A DNA stretch of 5,391 nt. It comes from an uncultured Pseudomonadota bacterium (GTDB taxonomy: Bacteria; Pseudomonadota; Gammaproteobacteria; Burkholderiales; SG8-39). The translations under genes were made by a program, and so were the position numbers. This document shows positions 1 through 5,201 of this stretch, piece by piece (within the stretch, counting starts at the first letter, position 1; the number at the start of each line of letters is the position of its first letter). The stretch spans positions 1 to 5,391 of the forward strand of contig CAIPGJ010000212.1 of the NCBI GenBank assembly GCA_903864555.1, given 5' to 3'. The notes under the pieces are model-generated. The model was not told the origin of the DNA and searched no databases. It saw only the letters and a program-made list of their open reading frames with translations.

Positions 1-840
1 CTGGGCATCGTGATGGGCATCTACTTCGCCTCGCAGGGCCTGGGGCCGGTGATCTTCGCCCCGGTATTCCGCTGGCTGCTGGAGACGCAGGGCTGGCAAC
101 ACGCCTTCCTTCTGATCGGCTCGCTGCTGGGCTGCGTGCTCGGATTCTTTGCCCTGTTCATCTACAACAGCCCCTCGGACAAGGGCCTGCAGGCCTACGG
201 CATCGAGGACGCCCCCAAGGTGCAAGAGACAGCGGCAGAGGCAGCCGCCCCGCCGGTGCGCCTGCGCGACATCCTGAAGATGCCCATTGTCTGGAAACTG
301 TTCGGCATCCACCATATCGGCTGCGTCGCCCACGCCATCATCCTGGCGCACATCGTGTCCATGGCCACCTTCAAGGGCATCCCCGGCGTGGAGGCGGCAG
401 GCGTGCTGGCCACCATCGCCGCCGCCTCGGTGGTCAGCCGCTTTGCCTTCTCCATCCTGGCCGACAAGCTGGGCGGGCGCACCACGCTGACCTTGTCGCT
501 GCTGGGGCAGAGCCTGCCGGTGATCATCCTGTTCTTCGCGCAGGACCCCTGGGTGTTCTACCTGTTCGCAGTGGTCTTCGGCCTGTGCTACGGCGGCGAG
601 ATGGTGGGCTTTCCCATCATCAACAAGCAACTGTTCGGACCCAAGGCGCCACTCGGATCCATCTACTCCTTCGAGATGGTGGGTGCCGGCACCGGCATGG
701 CCCTGGGCGGCTGGCTGGGCGGCGGCCTGTTCGACATGTCCGGCGCCTACACCTGGTCACTCACCGCTTCATTGATTGTCGGCCTGATGGGGCTGCCACT
801 GGCATTGACCCTGCCGCGGCACCGGAAACCCGCCACCTGA
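1..840 (+). CDS. MFS permease, C-terminal part (5' end outside window)
   Basis: The reading frame is open from the first base and ends at TGA 838-840, giving 279 residues of a polytopic inner-membrane protein. I count about eight hydrophobic segments at fragment residues 5-26, 32-55, 97-118, 131-155, 160-180, 183-203, 217-243 and 249-270. A 40-residue charged and Ala/Pro-rich loop (56-95) lies after the second. This fits TM5-TM12 of a 12-TM major facilitator with its usual central loop, so roughly four helices are missing upstream. SRFAFSILADKLGGR (146-160) resembles the MFS loop motif between TM8 and TM9. The glycine-rich TM11 (GAGTGMALGGWLGGG) resembles oxalate/formate and monocarboxylate MFS carriers. 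The substrate is therefore likely a small organic acid, but this is inferred from family resemblance and is not shown by specific residues. An in-frame GTG-ATG at 10-15 is internal to TM5 and is not a credible start. Confidence 0.88.
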   Translation: MGIVMGIYFASQGLGPVIFAPVFRWLLETQGWQHAFLLIGSLLGCVLGFFALFIYNSPSDKGLQAYGIEDAPKVQETAAEAAAPPVRLRDILKMPIVWKLFGIHHIGCVAHAIILAHIVSMATFKGIPGVEAAGVLATIAAASVVSRFAFSILADKLGGRTTLTLSLLGQSLPVIILFFAQDPWVFYLFAVVFGLCYGGEMVGFPIINKQLFGPKAPLGSIYSFEMVGAGTGMALGGWLGGGLFDMSGAYTWSLTASLIVGLMGLPLALTLPRHRKPAT

Positions 841-859
841 GGTCGGCGGCCCGCCGGCC
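841..859. terminator. GC-rich hairpin between convergent genes, possible bidirectional terminator
   Basis: The 19 bases between the MFS stop and the hss stop are almost entirely one inverted repeat. CGGCGG (844-849) pairs with CCGCCG (851-856), and the outer bases 841-843 pair with 857-859 with one G-T wobble. A real loop would open the innermost pairs. No T-run follows on either strand, so classical intrinsic termination is not shown. The position between tail-to-tail genes is the main argument. Confidence 0.4.
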
Positions 860-2281
860 TCAACGCTGCGGCTGGCCGGCATAGCGCATGGCATGAAACT
901 GCCAGGGGTCGCCTGGCGCATGCGCCTCCGGTTTCCAGTCGGTGTAGTGCCCGCCCAGCGTGCCCAGATAAGACGCCTGGTATTGCAGGCACTGCGCGAA
1001 ATCCAGTTCTTCGGCCTCCACCAGGCCTGCGCGCGGATGGTCGACCGCCCAGGCCAGTGCCGCCATTACCGCGGAGGAAACCTGCAGGCTGGTGGCATTC
1101 TGGTGCGGGGCAAGCCGGCGTGCTTCCTCGATCGACAAGCGCGAGCCATACCAGTAGGCATTCTTCGCATGGCCGTAGAGCAGCACGCCCAGCTCGTCGC
1201 TGCCGCCGTCAATTTCGTGCTCGGCCAGCACGCGGGTTTCTGTCGGCCAGCGGCAGTCGTTGTCAAAGAACTCGTTGAGCGAGGCCACCGTCATGTCGGT
1301 GGGCCGGTAGGCATAGAGGCAGGTGGGGCGCCAGGCAAGGCGCCCACCTTCGTGCAGGGTGAAGTAATCGGCAATCGAGATGGCCTCGTTGTGGCTGATG
1401 ATGTAGCCATCGTGCTGGCCATGGGTCGGGGTCCAGGTGCGGATGCGCTGGGTGCCGCTGGGCGCTTCGAGGTAGATCGCGGCGCGCGAACCCGCGGCAT
1501 GTTCGCGCCCGTCCGGCGGCAGCGCCACTTCGTGCGTGCCCCAGCCCAGTTCAACCGGCTGCACCGCTTCGGCGAGCAGCCCCTGCACCGACCAAGTATT
1601 GAGGAAGGTGCCGGGCGGGCGTGGCGCCGCGGCCCTTTGCGTGTCGCGCTCGGCGACATGGATGCCCTTCACCCCCAGCCGCATCATCAGCCGGGCCCAG
1701 CCCTCACGCGTCCCGGGCGGCGTAATGGCACCCGTGGTGTCACGGGCGATGTCGAGCAGCGCCTGCTTCACCAGCCAGGACACCATGCCCGGATTGGCCC
1801 CGCAGCAGGAGATGGCCGTGGGCCCGCCTGCGCATTGCGGCTTGAGCGCCAGCAGCGATTCACGCAGCGCGTAATTGGACTTCTCGCCCAGGGAAAGACT
1901 GTCGTTGAAGTAGTAACCCGGCCAGGGCTCGGTGCAGGTATCGATGTACATCGCGCCCAGGGACTGAGCCAGGACAATCAGCGCCTCGGTACTGACATCG
2001 ATGGAGACATTGATGATGAGACCGGGCGGCTGCCCCTCGAGCAGGCCGGCAAGCACGTCGCGGTGGTTCTCCTGCGTCAGCGCCACCTGCAGGAAGCGCG
2101 CGCCGTAGCGTTCTGCCACGGCCTGGTTGCCAGCCTGTGGATCGATGACCGTGACGGGAGACTGCAGACTGCGAAAATGGCGCCGCATCAGTGGCAGCAG
2201 CGCCGTGCCTATGGATCCTAAACCGATGATGACGATGGGCCCCGACCATGAAATCTGAAAGTCCGGAAGCGGTTTATTCAA
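860..2281 (-). CDS. hss: Homospermidine synthase (EC 2.5.1.44)
   Basis: This 473-residue cytosolic protein matches bacterial homospermidine synthase, about 477 aa in Blastochloris viridis. The enzyme makes sym-homospermidine from putrescine, using two putrescines or putrescine plus spermidine, with NAD+ as a recycled cofactor. An N-terminal Rossmann fold carries GLGSIG at 20-25, and the following acidic strand end is VIDP at 45-48. NVSIDVS (91-97), YIDTCTEPW (112-120) and GANPGM (161-166) are family blocks. NTWSVQG (228-234) holds W230. From memory, this and N163, E211, E238, H297, E299 and D362 correspond to active-site residues of the B. viridis enzyme (N162, E210, W229, E237, H296, E298, D361) at a constant offset of one, so the enzyme looks intact. 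The start is TTG at 2281. No in-frame ATG or GTG lies upstream before the stop at 2336-2338, and the nearby ATG at 2249 is out of frame. Only a weak GAAAG (2292-2296) precedes it. It is divergent from the Bug gene and convergent with the MFS gene, so it is probably monocistronic. Confidence 0.93.
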   Translation of the reverse strand: MNKPLPDFQISWSGPIVIIGLGSIGTALLPLMRRHFRSLQSPVTVIDPQAGNQAVAERYGARFLQVALTQENHRDVLAGLLEGQPPGLIINVSIDVSTEALIVLAQSLGAMYIDTCTEPWPGYYFNDSLSLGEKSNYALRESLLALKPQCAGGPTAISCCGANPGMVSWLVKQALLDIARDTTGAITPPGTREGWARLMMRLGVKGIHVAERDTQRAAAPRPPGTFLNTWSVQGLLAEAVQPVELGWGTHEVALPPDGREHAAGSRAAIYLEAPSGTQRIRTWTPTHGQHDGYIISHNEAISIADYFTLHEGGRLAWRPTCLYAYRPTDMTVASLNEFFDNDCRWPTETRVLAEHEIDGGSDELGVLLYGHAKNAYWYGSRLSIEEARRLAPHQNATSLQVSSAVMAALAWAVDHPRAGLVEAEELDFAQCLQYQASYLGTLGGHYTDWKPEAHAPGDPWQFHAMRYAGQPQR

Positions 2282-2504
2282 GTTCGGGGGACTTTCGGTC
2301 GGGTCGTATTGCAGCGGACTGCTGACAGCCTTCGATTATCGGTCATATGTGACAGAAGAATCGACTATTGCGACAATTCGCGGCCTCTCAAGGCGCCATG
2401 GCGCAGTCGTCATCCGTTTCGAGCATAATCGGTCAGGACCGCATCGGTATTGGTATGGGCAGCCGGCATGAGACCGGCATCGGCCCGTCCACAGAAGGAG
2501 TGAA
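2282..2504. promoter_or_regulatory. Divergent hss / Bug-gene intergenic region with repeated motif
   Basis: These 223 bp must hold the promoters of both divergent genes. The region is less GC-rich than the flanking genes. ATTATCGGTCA (2335-2345) recurs as ATAATCGGTCA (2425-2435), 10 of 11 bases identical and 90 bp apart. A shorter TCGGTC is also at 2295-2300. The first copy reads GATAAT on the minus strand (2340-2335), a -10-like hexamer 54 bp before the hss start. The second overlaps CATAAT (2424-2429), -10-like for the Bug gene. I see no good -35 at standard spacing for either, so promoter assignment is tentative. An imperfect palindrome GTCATATGTGAC (2342-2353, 10 of 12 symmetric) and a CCGGCAT direct repeat (2463-2469, 2474-2480) are also present. 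No coding region is supported here. Confidence 0.45.
2495..2500 (+). promoter_or_regulatory. Shine-Dalgarno site of the Bug gene
   Basis: AAGGAG ends four bases before the ATG at 2505 and fixes that start. A signal peptide begins directly at this ATG. Confidence 0.85.
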
Positions 2505-3482
2505 ATGAATCCACGACACACTGTCACCCTGACCATGAGCCTGGCAGGCGCCGCGCTCATGGCCACGTCTTCCCTGGTCTCCGCCCAGGAGTTCCCCACA
2601 AAAACGCTGCGCATCGTCACCGCCACTGCGGCGGGGGGATCGAGCGATATCCTCGCGCGGCTGTTTGCCGGAAAGCTCACGGAAATCTACAAACCGCATA
2701 CGGTGATCGTGGAGAACCGCGCCAGCGCAACTGGGGTGCTGGCGGGCGAGATGGTGGCCAATGCCGCGCCGGATGGTCACACGCTGCTGCTGGCCTACCA
2801 CCAGCACACCATCAATGCGGCACTGGGCGTGCCGATGCCCTATCACCCGGTGAACAACTTCACCGCCATCACCCAGCTCGCTGCGGCAGGACTGCTGCTG
2901 GTGACCCACCCGTCTGCGCCACCCAGAACGCTGCAGGAGTTCGTCGACTGGACGCGCAAGAACCCCGGCCTGAGCTTTGGATCGGCGGGCATCGGCAGCG
3001 GCGGACATCTCGCCGGCGAGCTCTTCAAACTGATGGCTGGCACCAAGGCCGAACACATTCCCTACAAGGGCACCGGCCAGGCGCTGTCGGACCTGATGGG
3101 CAATCAGTACAACTACAACTTCAGCGGTCTGCAGGCGGCCATTCGCCTTGCGCGTGACGGCAAACTGCGTGCCCTGGCGGTGACCAATCCCAAGCGCGTG
3201 GATTTCCTTGCCGACATCCCGGCAGTTTCAGAGGCAATCCCCGGTTTCGACGTGGTAGGCTGGCTCGGCATCATCGGCCCTGCCAGGATGCCGGACAGTG
3301 TTGTGCGGCGCCTGCATGGCGACATCAACAAGGTGCTCGCCAGTCCGGACGTGCAAAAAAACATTCTCAACGACGGGTCACTTCCCACTGGCAGCACACC
3401 GGACGAGTTCCGTGCCTTCCTGCAATCCGATCTCGCCAAATGGACGAAGGTCGTCAAGGAAAGCGGAATGAAGGTGCAATGA
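2505..3482 (+). CDS. Tripartite tricarboxylate transporter substrate-binding protein (Bug/TctC family)
   Basis: This 325-residue exported periplasmic binding protein has a normal family length. Residues 1-27 form a Sec signal peptide: a short basic N-terminus, a hydrophobic core (TMSLAGAALMA) and a VSA-Q cleavage site after A27. The mature protein opens with the family strand FPTKTLRIVTATAAGGSSDILAR (in 30-52), where GGSSD replaces the usual PGGxxD ligand loop. Further family blocks are VENRASATG (69-77), APDGHTLLL (88-96), FGSAGIGSGGHLAGELF (158-174), HIPYKGTGQALSDLMGN (184-200), GKLRALAVTNPKR (219-231) and the tail AKWTKVVKESG (311-321). Bug proteins bind carboxylates or related small molecules for TctAB-type uptake. 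No TctA or TctB gene lies in the window, so this is an orphan receptor as seen here. Ligand identity cannot be read from sequence. A strong ribosome site precedes it and a hairpin cluster follows. Confidence 0.95.
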   Translation: MNPRHTVTLTMSLAGAALMATSSLVSAQEFPTKTLRIVTATAAGGSSDILARLFAGKLTEIYKPHTVIVENRASATGVLAGEMVANAAPDGHTLLLAYHQHTINAALGVPMPYHPVNNFTAITQLAAAGLLLVTHPSAPPRTLQEFVDWTRKNPGLSFGSAGIGSGGHLAGELFKLMAGTKAEHIPYKGTGQALSDLMGNQYNYNFSGLQAAIRLARDGKLRALAVTNPKRVDFLADIPAVSEAIPGFDVVGWLGIIGPARMPDSVVRRLHGDINKVLASPDVQKNILNDGSLPTGSTPDEFRAFLQSDLAKWTKVVKESGMKVQ

Positions 3483-3490
3483 GTTTAAGA

Positions 3491-3517
3491 GCGCCTGACA
3501 GAGTTGCCGTCAGGCGC
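3491..3517 (+). terminator. Perfect 9-bp hairpin downstream of the Bug gene
   Basis: GCGCCTGAC (3491-3499) is exactly complementary to GTCAGGCGC (3509-3517), with a 9-nt loop. It begins eight bases after the Bug stop. No T-tract follows, so it may protect the mRNA 3' end or assist the next hairpin rather than terminate alone. Confidence 0.55.
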
Positions 3518-3529
3518 CCTGACTCAGGG
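3517..3529. repeat. Short palindrome CCCTGA-C-TCAGGG
   Basis: Six bases on each side of a single central C are perfectly symmetric. It shares its first base with the end of the preceding hairpin and lies between the two stem-loops. The one-base centre suits a dimeric-protein site or a small competing stem better than a standalone hairpin. Its function is unknown. Confidence 0.4.
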
Positions 3530-3533
3530 GAGC

Positions 3534-3561
3534 GCGAGGGGATGTGTCCCCTCGCATTGTT
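3534..3561 (+). terminator. Probable rho-independent terminator between the Bug and cupin genes
   Basis: GCGAGGGG (3534-3541) and CCCCTCGC (3548-3555) form a perfect 8-bp stem with a 6-nt loop ATGTGT. The stem is followed by ATTGTT, a short T-rich tail. This is the best intrinsic-terminator candidate in the window. It would reduce read-through from the Bug gene into the cupin gene, although the tail is short and termination may be partial. Confidence 0.6.
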
Positions 3562-3571
3562 AGGCACTCTA

Positions 3572-3577
3572 AAGGAG
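3572..3577 (+). promoter_or_regulatory. Shine-Dalgarno site of the cupin gene
   Basis: AAGGAG lies five bases before ATG 3583. It decides that start over an in-frame GTG at 3544, which sits in the loop of the upstream terminator hairpin and has no ribosome site. Confidence 0.85.
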
Positions 3578-3582
3578 CAGAC

Positions 3583-4341
3583 ATGATCCATACGAGAAGC
3601 GGCGAGGAAGTACTGGCCGGGCGCTACGTCAAGAAGGGTGCCGAAACCGGCAAGCTGCACTGGTTGTCGGACATCATGGGGCCCAGACACTCCCACGACC
3701 ACGCGCCCGGACCGCAGGCACTGATGTCGGAACTGGAACCCGGCGAGGTCATCCATCCCCACTTCCACGGGACCGCGCAGTTCCAGCTTTTCCCCGCGGG
3801 CACTGGAACCATAGGCCGCAAGAACGACCCGATCCAGCCACTCATGGTGCAGTTCAAGGATCACCACACCGCCTATGGGCCCCTGGTGTCCGGGCCCAAC
3901 GGCATGACCTTCCTGTCGCTGCGCGTGTACACCGGCAACTCCCGGCCTGTCTATCTCACCGAGCCTGACTACCGGGATCTGCTGAAGCCCAGCAAGCGTC
4001 GCAACTGGTTGTCACCGCGCCTGGAACTGTCCTCGCCTTCCTTTCTGGAACATCGAAAGGAAGCGGCCTGGGAGTCGCTGTGGGACCCGGCCACCATCGA
4101 TGATGAAATGAACGCCCGCATGCTGCGGCTTGGCGGCCGACAAACTGTCGTCGGCCCTGATCCGAAACGGGCCGCAGGCTACTACGTGTTTGTGGTGAAT
4201 GGCAGCATGGTGATTGATGGCAGGGATCTGGGCGCATGGTCCATGAGCGTGGTTGAGCCCACCGAAGATGAATTCGAGATCACCGCCGGTGAGCAAGGGT
4301 TGGAGGCATTGGTGCTGGAGTTTCCGAGAAGTTACGAGTAA
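3583..4341 (+). CDS. Double-cupin-like protein, function unknown
   Basis: This 252-residue soluble protein has no signal peptide or membrane segment. Residues 46-115 look like a cupin barrel. ELEPGEVIHPHFHGTAQFQLF (50-70) carries the histidine cluster H58, H60, H62 followed by Q66 and Q68, close to cupin motif 1 but with Gln where Glu is usual. GTIGRKND then supplies the typical turn, and KDHHTAYGPL (92-101) supplies H94/H95. An upstream PRHSHDH (34-40) adds three more histidines. Residues 196-248 (YYVFVVNGSMVIDGRDL then EFEITAGEQGLEALVLEFPR) look like a second, metal-less cupin half. Metal binding is therefore plausible in the first half only. I do not recognise a specific enzyme; a dioxygenase, isomerase or sensor role would all be guesses. 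It follows the Bug gene by 100 bp with a likely terminator between, and yajD follows after 32 bp. Confidence 0.85.
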   Translation: MIHTRSGEEVLAGRYVKKGAETGKLHWLSDIMGPRHSHDHAPGPQALMSELEPGEVIHPHFHGTAQFQLFPAGTGTIGRKNDPIQPLMVQFKDHHTAYGPLVSGPNGMTFLSLRVYTGNSRPVYLTEPDYRDLLKPSKRRNWLSPRLELSSPSFLEHRKEAAWESLWDPATIDDEMNARMLRLGGRQTVVGPDPKRAAGYYVFVVNGSMVIDGRDLGAWSMSVVEPTEDEFEITAGEQGLEALVLEFPRSYE

Positions 4342-4373
4342 AAGTCGGCACACCTCCACCCGCACCCATCACC

Positions 4374-4676
4374 ATGGACGCCTACCGCGACAAAGCCCTC
4401 AAGCTCTACCCCTGGATCTGCGGCCGCTGTGCCCGCGAGTTTCCCTACTCGCGCCTGAAGGAACTGACCGTCCACCACCGCGACGGCAACCATGACAACA
4501 ACCCCATGGATGGCAGCAACTGGGAGTTGCTGTGCATCTACTGCCACGAGAACGAGCACGCGCGCATGCTCGATGGTGCGGCGGGCGGTGGCGGTGAGAA
4601 ACCGGCACAGCCCGGCAAGCACAATCCCTTTGCCGAACTGGCGGAGAAGCTGAAGCAGAAACGCGGCGGCAGCTAG
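4374..4676 (+). CDS. yajD: YajD-family HNH nuclease-like protein
   Basis: This 100-residue small cytosolic protein is closely similar to E. coli YajD over its core. YRDKALKLYPWICGRC (4-19) carries the first zinc-knuckle pair C16/C19. ELTVHHRDGNHDNNP (30-44) carries the H34-H35 of the HNH motif, and GSNWELLCIYCHENEH (47-62) carries C54, C57, H58 and H62. This is a complete zinc-stabilised beta-beta-alpha-metal HNH fold. The tail HNPFAELAEKLKQKRG (83-98) matches the conserved YajD ending. Residues 69-80 are a Gly/Ala/Pro linker. HNH proteins cut or nick nucleic acids, but the role of YajD is not established to my knowledge. ATG 4374 is used because no in-frame start lies nearby upstream. There is no Shine-Dalgarno site before it, so translation may depend on coupling to the cupin gene, whose stop is 32 bp upstream. 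It lacks the roughly 12-residue N-terminal extension of the E. coli protein. Confidence 0.9.
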   Translation: MDAYRDKALKLYPWICGRCAREFPYSRLKELTVHHRDGNHDNNPMDGSNWELLCIYCHENEHARMLDGAAGGGGEKPAQPGKHNPFAELAEKLKQKRGGS

Positions 4677-4893
4677 CGGAGTGCCGGGCCCTCAGCTTCC
4701 GGCCAAACCATGTTTCGGAAAAGCCGTTGTCTGAATTCGGCACAGACTGGTGGCATCGGAAGTGGCTGCGATGAGCTTAATTCCCGTATGGGCGTCATGG
4801 TGAACGCTAGACTGCAGGACCGACAGCACCCAACCCGCGCATGGCACCCTCCACCCTAAACAACCATAGTGATTCCATTACGGAACCTTGCAC
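4677..4893. other. Noncoding gap between yajD and the antitoxin gene
   Basis: No convincing gene is seen on either strand. Short inverted repeats occur: GCCGG (4683-4687) with CCGGC (4699-4703) just after the yajD stop, and GTCTG (4729-4733) with CAGAC (4743-4747). Both stems are only 5 bp and lack a T-tract, so I do not call a terminator. A TAGACT hexamer at 4808-4813 resembles a -10 box, but no -35 sits at 16-18 bp. The promoter of the antitoxin gene should lie here. Confidence 0.5.
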
Positions 4894-4898
4894 AGGGA
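4894..4898 (+). promoter_or_regulatory. Shine-Dalgarno site of the antitoxin gene
   Basis: AGGGA lies seven bases before TTG 4906 and favours that start over the TTG at 4888, which has no ribosome site and would add six residues outside the family pattern. Confidence 0.6.
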
Positions 4899-4905
4899 CG
4901 CCCCC

Positions 4906-5151
4906 TTGGCCACCACACTGACTCTCAAGAACATCCCCGACGAGGTGTATGCGCGCCTCAAGGCGGCAGCCAAGGCACACCGCCGCAGCCTGAACAGCGA
5001 GGCCATTGTCTGCCTCGAAGCGGCACTGCTGCCGGAGCGGCTGTCCATCACGGAGCGGCACGACCGTGCCCGTGCGCTGCGCGCCGAACTGCCACGCGCG
5101 AAGTACGCCGTCGGCGACATCGATGAGCTCAAGCGCGAGGGACGCCAGTGA
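4906..5151 (+). CDS. FitA/VapB-like ribbon-helix-helix antitoxin, apparently orphaned
   Basis: This is an 81-residue protein starting at TTG. The N-terminus ATTLTLKNIPDEVYARLK (2-19) is the typical Arc/MetJ ribbon followed by helix A. AKAHRRSLNSEAIVCLEAALL (22-42) contains the turn and helix B with the characteristic RSLNSEA. Such dimers bind operator DNA and repress their own operon. The C-terminal part DIDELKREGR (71-80) corresponds to the segment that wraps around a PIN-domain toxin in FitAB/VapBC pairs. A toxin gene normally starts at, or overlaps, the antitoxin stop. Here a GTG at 5148-5150 overlaps the TGA, but its frame closes after 17 codons and no PIN domain follows. The antitoxin is full length with no internal break, so it could still bind DNA or neutralise a related toxin elsewhere in the genome. 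Confidence 0.85.
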   Translation: MATTLTLKNIPDEVYARLKAAAKAHRRSLNSEAIVCLEAALLPERLSITERHDRARALRAELPRAKYAVGDIDELKREGRQ

Positions 5152-5201
5152 TCGTGGCTAACCGTCCTTGGCTCAATCCGGCTTGGCCCCCGACTCCTTG
5201 A
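5148..5201 (+). pseudogene. Possible remnant of the PIN toxin start
   Basis: GTG 5148-5150 overlaps the antitoxin stop, exactly where partner toxins begin. The frame reads MIVAN and then RPWLNPAWPPTP before TGA 5199-5201. Family toxins typically open MIVxDTN, so the first four codons fit and then similarity ends. From 5173 the DNA encodes the opposite-strand Bug protein. Only four or five codons match, so chance cannot be excluded. Confidence 0.35.

Noticed and set aside
893..2221. A 442-codon open frame on the plus strand
   Set aside because: It is antisense to hss, which has clear family motifs along its whole length. The frame is rich in Arg, Gly and Ala and has no recognisable domain, as expected for a shadow frame in GC-rich DNA.
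2433..3056. A 207-codon open frame on the minus strand across the Bug gene start
   Set aside because: It is antisense to the signal peptide and first domain of the Bug protein, has no recognisable motif, and covers the shared promoter region.
3544..3582. Upstream GTG start for the cupin protein
   Set aside because: The GTG lies in the loop of a probable terminator and has no ribosome site. ATG 3583 has AAGGAG at ideal spacing.
3454..3867. A minus-strand frame spanning the Bug gene end and cupin gene start
   Set aside because: It runs through the terminator hairpins and is antisense to two well-supported genes.
4683..4747. Terminator after yajD
   Set aside because: Only 5-bp stems (4683-4703 and 4729-4747) without T-tracts are present, too weak to call.
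4785..4813. Sigma-70 promoter for the antitoxin using TAGACT as -10
   Set aside because: The hexamer at the right spacing is CGTATG, unlike TTGACA, so the match rests on one box only.
4888..4905. Upstream TTG start for the antitoxin
   Set aside because: It has no ribosome site and adds HRDAPL before the family's usual MATTLTLKN start, while TTG 4906 has AGGGA seven bases upstream.
4374..5151. A defence island formed by the HNH protein and the antitoxin
   Set aside because: YajD is a widespread housekeeping-type HNH protein and is separated from the antitoxin by over 200 bp. No defence effector, integrase or other mobile marker is present.
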